From an uncultured Pseudophaeobacter sp. (lineage in GTDB: Bacteria > Pseudomonadota > Alphaproteobacteria > Rhodobacterales > Rhodobacteraceae), in contig CAJQNB010000017.1 of the NCBI GenBank assembly GCA_905479575.1, positions 62,001 to 126,000 of the forward strand: 64,000 bases of DNA, given 5' to 3'. A program made the translations under genes and the position numbers. The notes beneath the pieces were generated by a model. It was not told the origin of the DNA, ran no database searches, and saw nothing but the letters and a program-made list of their open reading frames with translations. Shown in pieces: positions 43,694 through 53,387 of the stretch. The stretch's first letter is position 1, and each line of letters begins with the position of its first letter.

Positions 43694-46327
43694 TTATTTG
43701 CTTGCTTCTTTTAGGCGGTAAAGCGCCTCCAGGGCTTCACGTGGGGAAAGCTCATCCGGGTGAATGTCGCTGAGCAGCTGGTCAACAGGGGAGGGACCAG
43801 CGGCAGGTTTTGGTTGTGGAGGCGGGGCAGCGGCAAAGAGTGGCAGATCATCGATCTTTATCTTTGCTCCTGCGCCTTCGCGGCTGCCTTGTTCCAACAG
43901 GTCCAGCACATCGCGGGCGCGGGCCACCACGCTGGTTGGCAGGCCGGCCAGCTGCGCCACCTGCACCCCGTAAGAGCGATCTGCGGCGCCCTTTTTGACT
44001 TCGTGCAGGAAGATCACCTCGCCCTCCCATTCCTTGACCGAGACCGTGGCGTTTTCGACGCCGGACAGCGTGGTCGAGAGCTGGGTCAATTCGTGGTAAT
44101 GGGTGGCAAAGAGGGCACGGGATTGGTTCACCGCGTGGAGGTGTTCCAGCGTCGCCCAGGCGATGGAGAGCCCGTCATAGGTGGCGGTGCCGCGGCCGAT
44201 TTCGTCGAGGATGACCAGAGCACGGTCGTCCGCCTGGTTGAGGATGGCGGCGGTTTCTACCATTTCCACCATAAAGGTAGAGCGGCCCCGCGCCAGATCA
44301 TCTGAGGCTCCAACCCGACTGAATAGCTGGCTGACCAGGCCGATATGGGCGGTTTTCGCTGGTACGTAACTGCCCATCTGGGCCAGGAGAGCAATCAGTG
44401 CGTTTTGCCGCAGGAAGGTCGATTTACCCGCCATATTGGGACCGGTCAAAAGCCAGACAGCGGCGCCGTTGGTGGCCGAGAGATCACAATCATTGGCTAC
44501 GAAGGTATCGCCGCCCTGTTGTCGCAGGGCGCGTTCCACAACCGGGTGACGCCCGCCGGTGATGGCAAAGGCACGGGAGGCATCGACGCGGGGCCGCGCC
44601 CAGTTTTCGCCGCGCGCCAGATCCGCCAGGGCGGTCAGCAGATCCAGCTCTGCCAGGCCTCGCGCGGCACCGTTTAGGCGGGCAGCCTGGTCCATGATGG
44701 CAGTCGAAAGTGCGGAATAGAGCCGCTTTTCAATCTCTAACGCGCGATTTCCTGAGTTCAGGATCCGGGTCTCAATCTCGCTGAGTTCAACCGTGGTGAA
44801 CCGCACCTGATTGGCGGTGGTTTGGCGGTGGATGTATTTTTCCGACAGCGGCGCAGAGAGCATTTTTTCCGCATGGGTGGCTGTGGTTTCAATGAAGTAA
44901 CCCAGCACATTGTTGTGTTTGATTTTCAGCGAGGTGATGCCGGTATGGGCGGCATATTCCTGCTGCATGCCAGCAATAATCGAGCGACCCTCGTCGCGCA
45001 GGGTGCGGGCCTCATCCAGGTCTTCATCATAGCCGACGGCGATAAAGCCGCCGTCGCGGGCCAAAAGCGGTGGCTCGGCGATCAGGGCGGCCTCCAGCAG
45101 ATCCAACAGAGCCTCAAACCCGGTGAGATCCGTCGTGGCGGCGCTGACCAGCGGTGGCAGGTCTTCGCTGGCGTTTCTGTCAGCGATGGCATTGGCCTGG
45201 GCCAGGCCGTTGCGGATGGCAGCGAGATCCCGCGGGCCGCCACGTTCCAGGGCCAGCCGCGACAGGGCGCGGTCCAGGTCCGGGGTTTTGCGCAGGGCAT
45301 CGCGCAGGTCTTCGCAAAGCTGATCGTGGTCTACCGCAAAGTCGAGCGCCGCAAGCCGGGCATTGATCACGTCCAGGTTTCGCGAGGGGCTGGAAAGGCG
45401 CTGTTCCAGCAGCCGGGCGCCGCCGGGGGTAACAGTGCGATCCACAGCCGAGAGCAGAGAGCCAGCCCGGGCGCCAGAGAGCGACCGTGTCAGTTCCAGG
45501 CTGGCGCGGGTGGAGGCGTCAATCTGCACTACACGGTCTTCGGCTTCCTGCACCGGCTGTTGCAGCAGTGGCAGTTTGCCTTTTTGGGTGATCTCCAGAT
45601 AGTCGATCAGGGCTCCCATGGCCGAGATTTCAGCGCGGTTGAAGCTGCCAAACCCATCAAGCGCGCTGACGCCGAACAGGCTGCAGATCCTCTTTTCCGC
45701 TGCGGTGCTGTCAAAGCTTGCCTTGCCCAGCGGAGTCACGGGGATTTTGTATTCCTCAGCCAGGGGTGCGGTTGCTTCATAAGTGGGACCATCTGCCACA
45801 ATCAGCTCTGAGGGCGCCAAACGGGCCAGTTCAGGCGAAAGGCGCACTTGGCTGATGGGCATGACGTGAAAGGCACCGGTTGAAATATCGGCCCAGGCCA
45901 GGGCGGATTCATCCCGCAGTTCGGAATAGGAGACGAGAAAATTATGGCGGCGGGCCTCGAGCAGCGAGTCCTCTGTCAGGGTGCCGGGGGTGACAAGCCG
46001 CACCACGTCGCGTTTGACCACCGATTTGCCACCGCGTTTTTTGGCTTCGGCCGGTGTTTCCAGCTGTTCACCCACAGCAACGCGAAAGCCCTTGCGGATC
46101 AGGGTGAGCAGATACCCCTCGGCGGCGTGGAACGGCACGCCACACATGGGGATGTCTTCGCCATCGTGCTTGCCCCGTTTGGTCAGCGCGATATCCAGGG
46201 CTTCAGCGGCGTTGACCGCATCATCAAAGAACATCTCGTAGAAGTCGCCCATCCGGTAAAACAGCAGCGCATCTGGATACTGTGCCTTGATGTCGAGGTA
46301 TTGTGCCATCATCGGCGTAACTGACAT
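43694..46327 (-). CDS. mutS: DNA mismatch repair protein MutS
   Basis: 877 residues. Mismatch-reading motif FYEMF in the N-terminal domain (LLFYRMGDFYEMFFDDA), connector and clamp domains, ATPase with Walker A TGPNMAGKST, LVILDEIGRGTATYDGLSIAWA and FATHYHELTQL, and a C-terminal dimerisation tail (DELSPREALEALYRLKE). Recognises base mismatches. ATG 46327. A flagellin gene with its own terminator lies upstream. Confidence 0.97.
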   Translation of the reverse strand: MSVTPMMAQYLDIKAQYPDALLFYRMGDFYEMFFDDAVNAAEALDIALTKRGKHDGEDIPMCGVPFHAAEGYLLTLIRKGFRVAVGEQLETPAEAKKRGGKSVVKRDVVRLVTPGTLTEDSLLEARRHNFLVSYSELRDESALAWADISTGAFHVMPISQVRLSPELARLAPSELIVADGPTYEATAPLAEEYKIPVTPLGKASFDSTAAEKRICSLFGVSALDGFGSFNRAEISAMGALIDYLEITQKGKLPLLQQPVQEAEDRVVQIDASTRASLELTRSLSGARAGSLLSAVDRTVTPGGARLLEQRLSSPSRNLDVINARLAALDFAVDHDQLCEDLRDALRKTPDLDRALSRLALERGGPRDLAAIRNGLAQANAIADRNASEDLPPLVSAATTDLTGFEALLDLLEAALIAEPPLLARDGGFIAVGYDEDLDEARTLRDEGRSIIAGMQQEYAAHTGITSLKIKHNNVLGYFIETTATHAEKMLSAPLSEKYIHRQTTANQVRFTTVELSEIETRILNSGNRALEIEKRLYSALSTAIMDQAARLNGAARGLAELDLLTALADLARGENWARPRVDASRAFAITGGRHPVVERALRQQGGDTFVANDCDLSATNGAAVWLLTGPNMAGKSTFLRQNALIALLAQMGSYVPAKTAHIGLVSQLFSRVGASDDLARGRSTFMVEMVETAAILNQADDRALVILDEIGRGTATYDGLSIAWATLEHLHAVNQSRALFATHYHELTQLSTTLSGVENATVSVKEWEGEVIFLHEVKKGAADRSYGVQVAQLAGLPTSVVARARDVLDLLEQGSREGAGAKIKIDDLPLFAAAPPPQPKPAAGPSPVDQLLSDIHPDELSPREALEALYRLKEASK

Positions 46328-46401
46328 TCCTGCTCTCCCGGTGGTGAATGCAGGATGTCTACAGTGGGGGCCGGGGAAGGAAAACCAAAATCAGAACGAG
46401 A

Positions 46402-46434
46402 TGTCCCGGCGGTGAGAAGAGACACGCCGGGACA
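46402..46434 (-). terminator. Terminator of the flagellin gene
   Basis: TGTCCCGGCG (46402-46411) and CGCCGGGACA (46425-46434), a perfect 10-bp stem with a 13-base loop, followed on the minus strand by TCTCGTTCTGATTTTGG. Separates flagellin from mutS. Confidence 0.65.
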
Positions 46435-46470
46435 AGGCCGCTGGAGGAGTTGTGCTAGGTCTGAAACGGA

Positions 46471-47319
46471 TCAGGAGATCGCCAGCAGGGTCTGGGGCGA
46501 GGCATTGGCGATGGCAAGCGAGGTTTGGCCCAGCTGGACCGCGACGCTTGCAGATTTTAGCCTGGCGGCGGCATCTTCGATGTTTGCATCCCGAAGTGCA
46601 CTGGTGCCGGCTCGCGTGGCATCCGCAAGTTTACCAATGAATTCATTCTGACTGGTTATGCGACTGGTGGCGGCCCCCATCCTGGCAGCGCCTTCGCTGG
46701 CAAAGTTGAAGAACCCCTCGATCTCACCCAGAGCGGTCAGGGCCGAAGCACTGTCGGTGATCGCGGTACGGCTGTTGATATCGAAATCGGCGCTGCCTTC
46801 AAAATCGAGACTGTCGACAGAAAAGCTGGCCAGCCCGGCGAGCGCTGAGGAGCCGTCGCGTGACACGGCCTCTGGCACCGTCAAAGATGTATTGCCGGTG
46901 CCGTCAATATCCGACTTCAGCAGATTGACCCCGTTGAACTGGGTGGAAGAGATCACATTGTTCAACTGTTCTGTCTTTTGGACCATTTGCTCTTCTAGTT
47001 TGGCAAAATCCACCAGACCGGAGGTTCCAAGGATCGCCAGTTCTTTCATTTCTGTCAGAATCTCGGTGGCTTGCTCGGCCCCCAAGGCGGCAACAGATGT
47101 GGTCGCTTCGTTCAAGGACAGTGTGTCAGAGACTGCGGCATAGGCGCTTGTATCGCTTTCCATCACTTGAGTAATCGCCCAGAGCGCAGCCTGGTCCTTT
47201 GCTGAATTGATTTTCTTACCGGTAGAGACTTCTTCCTGGGCTTGCTCTTTTTCCTGAACCGCGCCGCCCAAAAGCTGCAGCGCCGTCGAGGAGCCAGAGT
47301 TAAACTGAATACTCGTCAT
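46471..47319 (-). CDS. Divergent, isolated flagellin
   Basis: 282 residues. N-terminal flagellin helix pair (VQEKEQAQEEVSTGKKINSAKDQAALWAI, FNGVNLL) and C-terminal helix (AARLKSASVAVQLGQTSLAIANASPQTLLAIS) are present, with a short acidic middle; it is a complete small flagellin. The first residues (MTSIQFNSGSSTALQLLGGA) differ from the usual roseobacter flagellin start. No other flagellar gene is nearby, so it is an extra or relocated filament gene. A one-mismatch CtrA motif lies 111 bases upstream. Confidence 0.85.
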   Translation of the reverse strand: MTSIQFNSGSSTALQLLGGAVQEKEQAQEEVSTGKKINSAKDQAALWAITQVMESDTSAYAAVSDTLSLNEATTSVAALGAEQATEILTEMKELAILGTSGLVDFAKLEEQMVQKTEQLNNVISSTQFNGVNLLKSDIDGTGNTSLTVPEAVSRDGSSALAGLASFSVDSLDFEGSADFDINSRTAITDSASALTALGEIEGFFNFASEGAARMGAATSRITSQNEFIGKLADATRAGTSALRDANIEDAAARLKSASVAVQLGQTSLAIANASPQTLLAIS

Positions 47320-47633
47320 ATACTTTTCCCTTTACACTAAACGCTTAGCCAAGAAAATTGCCCCTGGAACCACGGGGGGCGATAGGTCATTCTGACGTGA
47401 GTTGCTTGGCGCAAACTGAGGAAGCCGCTTTAAGCTTGGGTTTACCTGTTAAGATCTTGGTTAGGAATTGGAGCGCTGAGCTGGCGAGAATGTGGCAGAA
47501 ATGTGGCGAATACCCCCACATTTTAGCGGCATTTTAGGTGAAACCGCCGCAGGAAAATATTGCTGCGGCGGATTGAGGGGGGCGAAAGGCTGAGCTATGA
47601 CTGAGCGCGACTAGGAGAGGACGCTGAAACCCC
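47320..47633. other. Divergent regulatory region, flagellin / maeB
   Basis: 314 bases. Contains a CtrA-like motif TTAA-N7-TTTA (47430-47444), and a perfect 9-bp-stem hairpin CCGCCGCAG/CTGCGGCGG (47544-47571) about 60 bases before maeB. No further gene seen. Confidence 0.5.
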
Positions 47634-49889
47634 ATGCCCAAAGCAAAGATCACCGACGAAGAGGCTCTGGCCTTTCACTTGGATCCAACCCCCGGCAAAT
47701 GGGAGATCAACGCCACAGTCCCGATGACGACACAGCGCGATCTGTCGCTTGCCTATTCGCCCGGTGTTGCGGTCCCCTGCGAAGCCATCGCTGCCAACCC
47801 CGAAACCGCTTATGATTATACCAACAAGGGCAACCTTGTGGCGGTGATCTCTAACGGGACGGCGGTCCTGGGTCTGGGCAATCTTGGTGCATTAGGATCT
47901 AAGCCGGTGATGGAAGGGAAATCCGTTCTCTTTAAACGCTTTGCCGATGTGAACTCGATTGATATCGAGCTGGACACCGAAGATCCGGACAAGTTCATCG
48001 AAGCAGTGCGTCTGATGGGGCCGACCTTTGGTGGCATCAACCTGGAGGACATCAAGGCGCCGGAGTGTTTCATCATTGAGCAAAAGCTCAAGGAAGAGAT
48101 GGATATCCCGGTTTTCCACGATGACCAGCACGGCACCGCCGTGATCTGCGCCGCGGGTCTGATCAATGCCTTGCATATTTCGGGGAAAAAGATCGAAGAC
48201 GTGCGCATCGTGCTGAATGGGGCAGGGGCGGCGGGGATTGCCTGTATCGAACTGCTGAAACGCATGGGCGCGCGGCACGAAAACTGCATCGTCTGCGACA
48301 CCAAAGGTGTGATCTATCAGGGCCGGACTGAAGGCATGAACCAGTGGAAATCGGCCCATGCCGTCTCTACTGAACTGCGCTCGCTGGAACAGGCGATGGA
48401 GGGTGCAGATGTGTTCCTTGGTGTTTCGGTCAAGGGGGCTGTGACCCAGGACATGGTGAAATCCATGGCCGACAATCCGGTGATTTTTGCCATGGCAAAC
48501 CCCGATCCGGAAATCACCCCGGAAGAGGCCCATGAGGTGCGCGTTGACGCAATCGTCGCGACGGGACGTTCGGATTACCCCAACCAGGTCAATAACGTGC
48601 TTGGCTTTCCTTATCTCTTCCGTGGCGCGCTGGACATCCATGCCCGCGCCATCAACGACGAGATGAAAATTGCCTGTGCTCATGCTCTGGCGGCCCTGGC
48701 GCGCGAAGACGTGCCGGACGAGGTGGCGCTGGCCTATGGCAAATCGCTGACCTTTGGTCGCGATTACATCATTCCCACCCCATTTGACCCGCGCTTGATT
48801 CACCGTATCCCCCCTGCCGTTGCCAAGGCCGGCATGGATACCGGTGCCGCGCGCCGTCCCATCATTGATATGGAAGCCTATGAGATTGGTCTCAAAGGTC
48901 GTATGGATCCAACCGCCTCGATCCTGCGCGGGTTGAATGCGCGGGCACGGTCAGCGCAAAGCCGGATGATCTTTGCCGAGGGCGATGACCCACGGGTACT
49001 GCGCGCTGCTGTCAACTACCAGCGCTCTGGCTTCGGCAAGGCACTGGTCGTGGGACGTAGCGAGGACGTGAAACAAAAGCTGGAAGTTGCAGGGCTCGCT
49101 GATGCCGTGCGTGAGCTTGAAATCGTCAATGCCGCCAATACCACCCATTTTGATGTCTATAAGGACTTTCTCTACAAACGCCTGCAGCGCAAAGGTTTTG
49201 ACCGCAAAGACGTGCATCGCCTGGTGGGGCGTGACCGCCATGTGTTCTCGGCCCTGATGCTGGCCCATGGTCATGGCGATGGTTTGGTGACTGGGGCGAC
49301 CCGCAAATCGGCGCATATTCTGGACCAGATCAACCATGTGTTTGATGCCGATAATGCCCATGGCGCCGCTGGCGTAACTGCGCTGTTGCACAAGGGGCGC
49401 ATCGTGTTGATTGGCGATACCCTGGTGCATGAATGGCCGGATGAAAACGATCTCGCCAATATTGCCGAGCGCGCTGCCGGCGTTGCCCGCCACATGGGGC
49501 TTGATCCTCGGGTGGCCTTTGTCAGCTTCTCTACCTTTGGCTATCCGGTCTCGGAGCGGGCAGAGAAAATGCACCTCGCGCCAGCCGTACTGGACAAACG
49601 CGGCGTGGATTTTGAGTATGAAGGCGAAATGACCGTCGATGTGGCGCTCAATGCCGCCGCACAAGAGGCCTACCCCTTCCAGCGTCTGACCGGACCGGCG
49701 AATATTCTTATCGTGCCAGCGCGGCACTCGGCTTCGATCTCGGTTAAGCTGATGCAGGAAATGGGGGGCGCAACGGTTGTGGGGCCAATCCTGTCTGGGG
49801 TCGATAAACCAATCCAGATCTGTTCCACCACCTCCACCGCCAATGACGTGCTGAACATGGCGGTCCTGGCTGCCTGCAACATCGGGTAA
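47634..49889 (+). CDS. maeB: NADP-dependent malic enzyme with phosphotransacetylase-like domain
   Basis: 751 residues. Malic enzyme part (about 1-430): YSPGVAVPCEAI, VFHDDQHGTAVI, NGAGAAGIAC. C-terminal phosphate acetyltransferase-like domain (about 430-751): MIFAEGDDPRVLRAA, LMLAHGHGDGLVTGATR. The fusion is the usual MaeB form, with the second domain regulatory and binding acetyl-CoA. Decarboxylates malate to pyruvate. Four bases before the PfkB gene. Confidence 0.95.
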   Translation: MPKAKITDEEALAFHLDPTPGKWEINATVPMTTQRDLSLAYSPGVAVPCEAIAANPETAYDYTNKGNLVAVISNGTAVLGLGNLGALGSKPVMEGKSVLFKRFADVNSIDIELDTEDPDKFIEAVRLMGPTFGGINLEDIKAPECFIIEQKLKEEMDIPVFHDDQHGTAVICAAGLINALHISGKKIEDVRIVLNGAGAAGIACIELLKRMGARHENCIVCDTKGVIYQGRTEGMNQWKSAHAVSTELRSLEQAMEGADVFLGVSVKGAVTQDMVKSMADNPVIFAMANPDPEITPEEAHEVRVDAIVATGRSDYPNQVNNVLGFPYLFRGALDIHARAINDEMKIACAHALAALAREDVPDEVALAYGKSLTFGRDYIIPTPFDPRLIHRIPPAVAKAGMDTGAARRPIIDMEAYEIGLKGRMDPTASILRGLNARARSAQSRMIFAEGDDPRVLRAAVNYQRSGFGKALVVGRSEDVKQKLEVAGLADAVRELEIVNAANTTHFDVYKDFLYKRLQRKGFDRKDVHRLVGRDRHVFSALMLAHGHGDGLVTGATRKSAHILDQINHVFDADNAHGAAGVTALLHKGRIVLIGDTLVHEWPDENDLANIAERAAGVARHMGLDPRVAFVSFSTFGYPVSERAEKMHLAPAVLDKRGVDFEYEGEMTVDVALNAAAQEAYPFQRLTGPANILIVPARHSASISVKLMQEMGGATVVGPILSGVDKPIQICSTTSTANDVLNMAVLAACNIG

Positions 49890-49893
49890 AGCC

Positions 49894-50766
49894 ATGGCGA
49901 TCTGGAATCTGGGCTCAATCAATGCGGATATGGTTTACACCATGCCGCATCTGCCAGTCGCCGGTGAAACCCTGGCGGCAAGTGGATTGGACCAGTTCCT
50001 GGGCGGCAAGGGGGCCAATATGTCGGTCGCTGCCGCCCGCGCCGGCTCAGTCGTGCATCACATCGGCGCTGTTGGCCCCGAAGGGGATTGGGCGGTGGCG
50101 CGTCTGATGGAATATGGCGTTGATACCCGCTCGATTGCGACGCTGGATTTGCCCACAGGCCACGCCATCATCGCGGTGGATCAGGCCGGTGAGAATCAGA
50201 TCATTCTTTATCCCGGTGCCAATCGGGCCATTTCAGAAGATCAGATTGGTCAGGCGCTTAGCACCGCCAATGCCGGCGATATTCTGGTGCTGCAGAACGA
50301 AACCAATATGCAGGCGGAAGCCGCAAAAATGGCCCGGGATCTGGGGCTCAGGGTGGCCTATGCCGCCGCTCCTTTTGACGCCCTGGCCGTGCGCCAGGTT
50401 CTGCCCTACCTGGATCTGTTGTTTCTGAACCAGGTTGAGGCCGAGCAATTGCAACAGGTGACGGGCCAATCTGCGGATGCGCTGGGCGTTACTGACGTTA
50501 TTGTCACCCTCGGCGCCCAAGGTGCGCGCCATTACTGTGCCAGTTCTGGTCAGGCTTTGGATGTGGCGGCTCTGCCGGTTACACCGGTCGATACCACAGG
50601 GGCCGGTGATACCTTTACGGGCTATGTGCTGTCGGCCTTGGACCGGGGCTTGCCGATGCCACAAGCAATGTCCCTTGCGGCGCGGGCAGCGGCGCTGATG
50701 GTCACACGGCACGGCACCGCAGATGTCATTCCTGATCTCAAAGAGGTGCAAAGCGCCCGCTTTTAA
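49894..50766 (+). CDS. PfkB-family carbohydrate kinase (ribokinase-like)
   Basis: 290 residues. N-terminal GGKGANMSVAAARAG and C-terminal DTTGAGDTFTGYVLSAL with catalytic Asp in GAGD; ribokinase-like NQVEAEQLQQVTG in between. Phosphorylates a sugar, perhaps ribose; no transporter or regulator is adjacent to define it. ATG 49894 four bases past maeB, so co-transcribed. Confidence 0.85.
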   Translation: MAIWNLGSINADMVYTMPHLPVAGETLAASGLDQFLGGKGANMSVAAARAGSVVHHIGAVGPEGDWAVARLMEYGVDTRSIATLDLPTGHAIIAVDQAGENQIILYPGANRAISEDQIGQALSTANAGDILVLQNETNMQAEAAKMARDLGLRVAYAAAPFDALAVRQVLPYLDLLFLNQVEAEQLQQVTGQSADALGVTDVIVTLGAQGARHYCASSGQALDVAALPVTPVDTTGAGDTFTGYVLSALDRGLPMPQAMSLAARAAALMVTRHGTADVIPDLKEVQSARF

Positions 50767-50779
50767 TTATCTGCTGGGT

Positions 50780-50845
50780 TTCATTTGGGCAAAAATCTCC
50801 CAGGGGTGAATTACGCAAAGCGCAAGAGGGGGCTGCCCGCGTCCT
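50780..50845 (-). repeat. Dispersed 3'-end element, copy D (inverted)
   Basis: Read on the minus strand: GGGCAGCCCCC, a GCGCTTTGCG stretch, then CCCCTGGGAGATTTTTGCCC and AAATGAAAC. It begins about 20 bases past the msrA stop and has msrA's orientation. Confidence 0.55.
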
Positions 50846-50865
50846 GCGTCCCGAGCTTCGTTTCC

Positions 50866-51531
50866 TTAGTGATCTTGCGCAAAGGGCGCGGCGTTCCCCC
50901 ACAGCTGCAGCACACGTGCGTCGCGGCCACAGGCCTGACGGTAGCGTTTATACGCTGCAGCCTGACGTTTGGGTCCAAACCGGGTAAAGATCAACTTGCT
51001 GCCTTTGTAGTAATCTTGGTGGTAGTCTTCGGCGCGGTAAAAGGTGTCGGCATTCAGAATTGGCGTGACAATCTTTTGTCCCAGCTCCGCCTCAGCCTTG
51101 GCCAGTGCTTTTTCAGCAAGGGCCTTTTCGCCTGGGTTAGAGACAAAAACAGCGGTACGGTAGGTCTCTCCACGATCACAAAACTGGCCGCCTGCATCGG
51201 TGGGATCAATGGAGCGGAAAAACATATCCAGAAGATCAGCACGGCTGACACGGCTGGGGTCAAACCGAATTTCAACCGCCTCAAAATGGCCCGTGTTTCC
51301 CTTACCAACCTCGCTGTAGGTCGGGTTCACTGTGTGCCCCCCGGTGTAGCCTGAAATGGCGTCAACCACCCCTGGAACTGATTCAAAATCGCTTTCCACA
51401 CACCAGAAACACCCCCCAGCTAGGGTGAGCGTCTCTTGGGTTTGGGCCTCAGCCTCTTGGCCGCGCAACACGAGGGCGAGAAGCATAAATACAGTAAGGG
51501 CGACGGGTTTAAGGGTTTTGAAAATCTGCAT
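50866..51531 (-). CDS. msrA: Exported peptide methionine sulfoxide reductase MsrA
   Basis: 221 residues. Signal peptide (about 1-29, ALVLRGQEAEAQ) then the MsrA domain with GGCFWCVESDF (nucleophile Cys41), GYTGGHTVNPTY, GHFEAVEIRFDP and a resolving cysteine region near the end (QACGRDARVLQLW). Repairs oxidised methionine, here in the periplasm. ATG 51531 has a strong GGAGG six bases upstream. Confidence 0.93.
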   Translation of the reverse strand: MQIFKTLKPVALTVFMLLALVLRGQEAEAQTQETLTLAGGCFWCVESDFESVPGVVDAISGYTGGHTVNPTYSEVGKGNTGHFEAVEIRFDPSRVSRADLLDMFFRSIDPTDAGGQFCDRGETYRTAVFVSNPGEKALAEKALAKAEAELGQKIVTPILNADTFYRAEDYHQDYYKGSKLIFTRFGPKRQAAAYKRYRQACGRDARVLQLWGNAAPFAQDH

Positions 51532-51673
51532 GTTGACCTCCGTTTTGACCAAACTGCCGAGGCTTTGGGTTTGGCTCAACCCTGTGTCATCAAATGTCAC
51601 GGGGAGGTGAGCGCAAGTTACCGCTTGGAAATTGGATCCAATCCTTCTAGCGTGCCGGAAAAGGAGCCCCCCA

Positions 51674-52600
51674 ATGCAAGACATCCCGAGAAAATCAGAG
51701 AAGATGAGCACTCATCAGGCGACAGAAGACCAGCGTAATGAAGAGATCCTGATCTATCTGAACGGCCAAATCGTTCCCAAGGCCCAGGCCACGGTGAGCG
51801 TCTATGACAGTGGGTTTATGCTGGGGGATGGCGTCTGGGAAGGGCTGCGCCTGTATAATGGAATCTGGGCCTTTATCGACGAACATCTCGATCGGTTGTT
51901 CGAGGCGGCAAAGGCAATTGATCTGGATATTGGTCTGGACCGAGATGGCGTCAAACAGGCCGTGTTAGACACGCAAAAGGCCAATGAAATGACCACGGAT
52001 GCCCATGCGCGCCTGATGATCACCCGCGGGGTGAAAACCCGCCCCTTCCAGCATCCATCGCTGTCGCAGCAGGGGCCAACCATGGTGATCATCATGGAGC
52101 ACTCCAAGCCCAATCTGCCGCGTCCCATCCGGCTGGCCACGGTACCGCATCTGCGGGGGCTGCCGATGACCCAGGATCCAAAACTCAACTCTCATTCCAA
52201 ACTGAACTGCATCCTGGCCTGTATCGCCGCCGAAAAGGCTGGCGCTGACGAGGGGTTGATGCTGGATGTGAATGGCTTTGTGAACACTACCAACGCCTGT
52301 AACTTTTTCATCGTGCGCAGGGGCGCGGTTTGGACTTCGACTGGCGATTACTGCATGAATGGCATCACCCGGCAAAAGGTCATCGACCTGTGCCGCGCCA
52401 ATGACATCCCGGTGTTTGAGCGAAACTATTCCTTGGTGGATACCTATGGGGCCGATGAGGCCTTTCTAACGGGGACCTTTGGCGCTCAGACACCAGTTGG
52501 AGATATTGACGGGCGCCAGATTGGCAGTGGTGAAATGGGGCCGGTCACCGAACGTATTCGGGGGCTTTATAAAGCGATGATCGAAGCGGAGTGCACCTGA
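51674..52600 (+). CDS. Class IV aminotransferase (branched-chain / D-amino acid type)
   Basis: 308 residues. Fold type IV: VYDSGFMLGDGVWEGLRL (43-60), PLP lysine Lys176 in NSHSKLNCI, DEGLMLDVNGFVNTT with Glu193. Could be a branched-chain or D-amino acid transaminase, or aminodeoxychorismate lyase; sequence does not settle it. ATG 51674 has AAGGAG with 8-base spacing. It overlaps the sulfotransferase-like gene by TGATG. Related plant proteins carry both domains in one chain. Confidence 0.82.
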   Translation: MQDIPRKSEKMSTHQATEDQRNEEILIYLNGQIVPKAQATVSVYDSGFMLGDGVWEGLRLYNGIWAFIDEHLDRLFEAAKAIDLDIGLDRDGVKQAVLDTQKANEMTTDAHARLMITRGVKTRPFQHPSLSQQGPTMVIIMEHSKPNLPRPIRLATVPHLRGLPMTQDPKLNSHSKLNCILACIAAEKAGADEGLMLDVNGFVNTTNACNFFIVRRGAVWTSTGDYCMNGITRQKVIDLCRANDIPVFERNYSLVDTYGADEAFLTGTFGAQTPVGDIDGRQIGSGEMGPVTERIRGLYKAMIEAECT

Positions 52601-53313
52601 TGCGAGTTGCCATGTGGTCTGGCCCGCGTAACCTGTCTACGGCAATGATGTATGCCTTTGGCAATCGCGGCGATTGTGCGGTGGTGGATGAACCCTTTTA
52701 TGCGGCCTATCTGGCCCTGACGGGTTTGCAGCATCCCATGCGGGAAGAGATACTGGAGAGCCAATCACAAGAGGCCATCGAGGTTGCACAGGCGCTGGTA
52801 GGGCCGGTGCCGGCCGCAAAGCCCTATTTTTATCAAAAACACATGACCCAGCACATGATTGACGGGGTGCCGCGTGACTGGATGCGGCAGGTGACCAATG
52901 TGTTCCTGATCCGTCATCCGGCGCGGGTGATTGCCTCATATGCGGCGAAACGGGAAAACCCGACGCTGGATGATATTGGTTTCCGCCAGCAGGCAGAGCT
53001 GTTTGAACTGTGCCGAAGCTGGGGCCAGGACCCGGTGGTCGTCGACAGCCACGATATCCGCGACGACCCAGCGACCAAGCTGGAACAGCTTTGCGACAGG
53101 CTTGATCTGCCGTTTTCGTCCAAAATGCTGCGTTGGCCCCCGGGCGGACATCCCAACGATGGCGTATGGGCGCCGGTTTGGTATGGTGCGGTGTGGAACT
53201 CATCCGGGTTTGCCGGGCGGGAAGGGCCTTTGCCAGAGGTTCCGGATGATTTGCGTCCGGTGTTGGAGGCGGCCATGCCCTATTATGAGGCAATGAAAGC
53301 GCAAAAGATCTGA
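52600..53313 (+). CDS. Sulfotransferase-like protein
   Basis: 237 residues. N-terminal phosphate-binding loop MWSGPRNLSTAMMYAF (5-20) and VFLIRHPARVIASYA, the 3'-phosphate motif of PAPS-dependent sulfotransferases. Acceptor unknown. ATG 52600 overlaps the stop of the aminotransferase, so the two are translated together. Followed at once by a dispersed 3'-end element. Confidence 0.75.
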   Translation: MRVAMWSGPRNLSTAMMYAFGNRGDCAVVDEPFYAAYLALTGLQHPMREEILESQSQEAIEVAQALVGPVPAAKPYFYQKHMTQHMIDGVPRDWMRQVTNVFLIRHPARVIASYAAKRENPTLDDIGFRQQAELFELCRSWGQDPVVVDSHDIRDDPATKLEQLCDRLDLPFSSKMLRWPPGGHPNDGVWAPVWYGAVWNSSGFAGREGPLPEVPDDLRPVLEAAMPYYEAMKAQKI

Positions 53314-53316
53314 CCA

Positions 53317-53386
53317 GGGCAGGAGTGGGGGCTTTGCCCCCCGCGCCAAAGGCGCTCCCCCCAAGGTATTTGGGGCAAGATGAAAG
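53317..53386 (+). repeat. Dispersed 3'-end element, copy C
   Basis: Hairpins GGGGGC-TTT-GCCCCC and GCGCC-AAA-GGCGC, then tail CCAAGGTATTTGGGGCAAGA and TGAAAG. Begins within about ten bases of the sulfotransferase-like stop, same orientation. Confidence 0.65.
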
Positions 53387-53387
53387 C

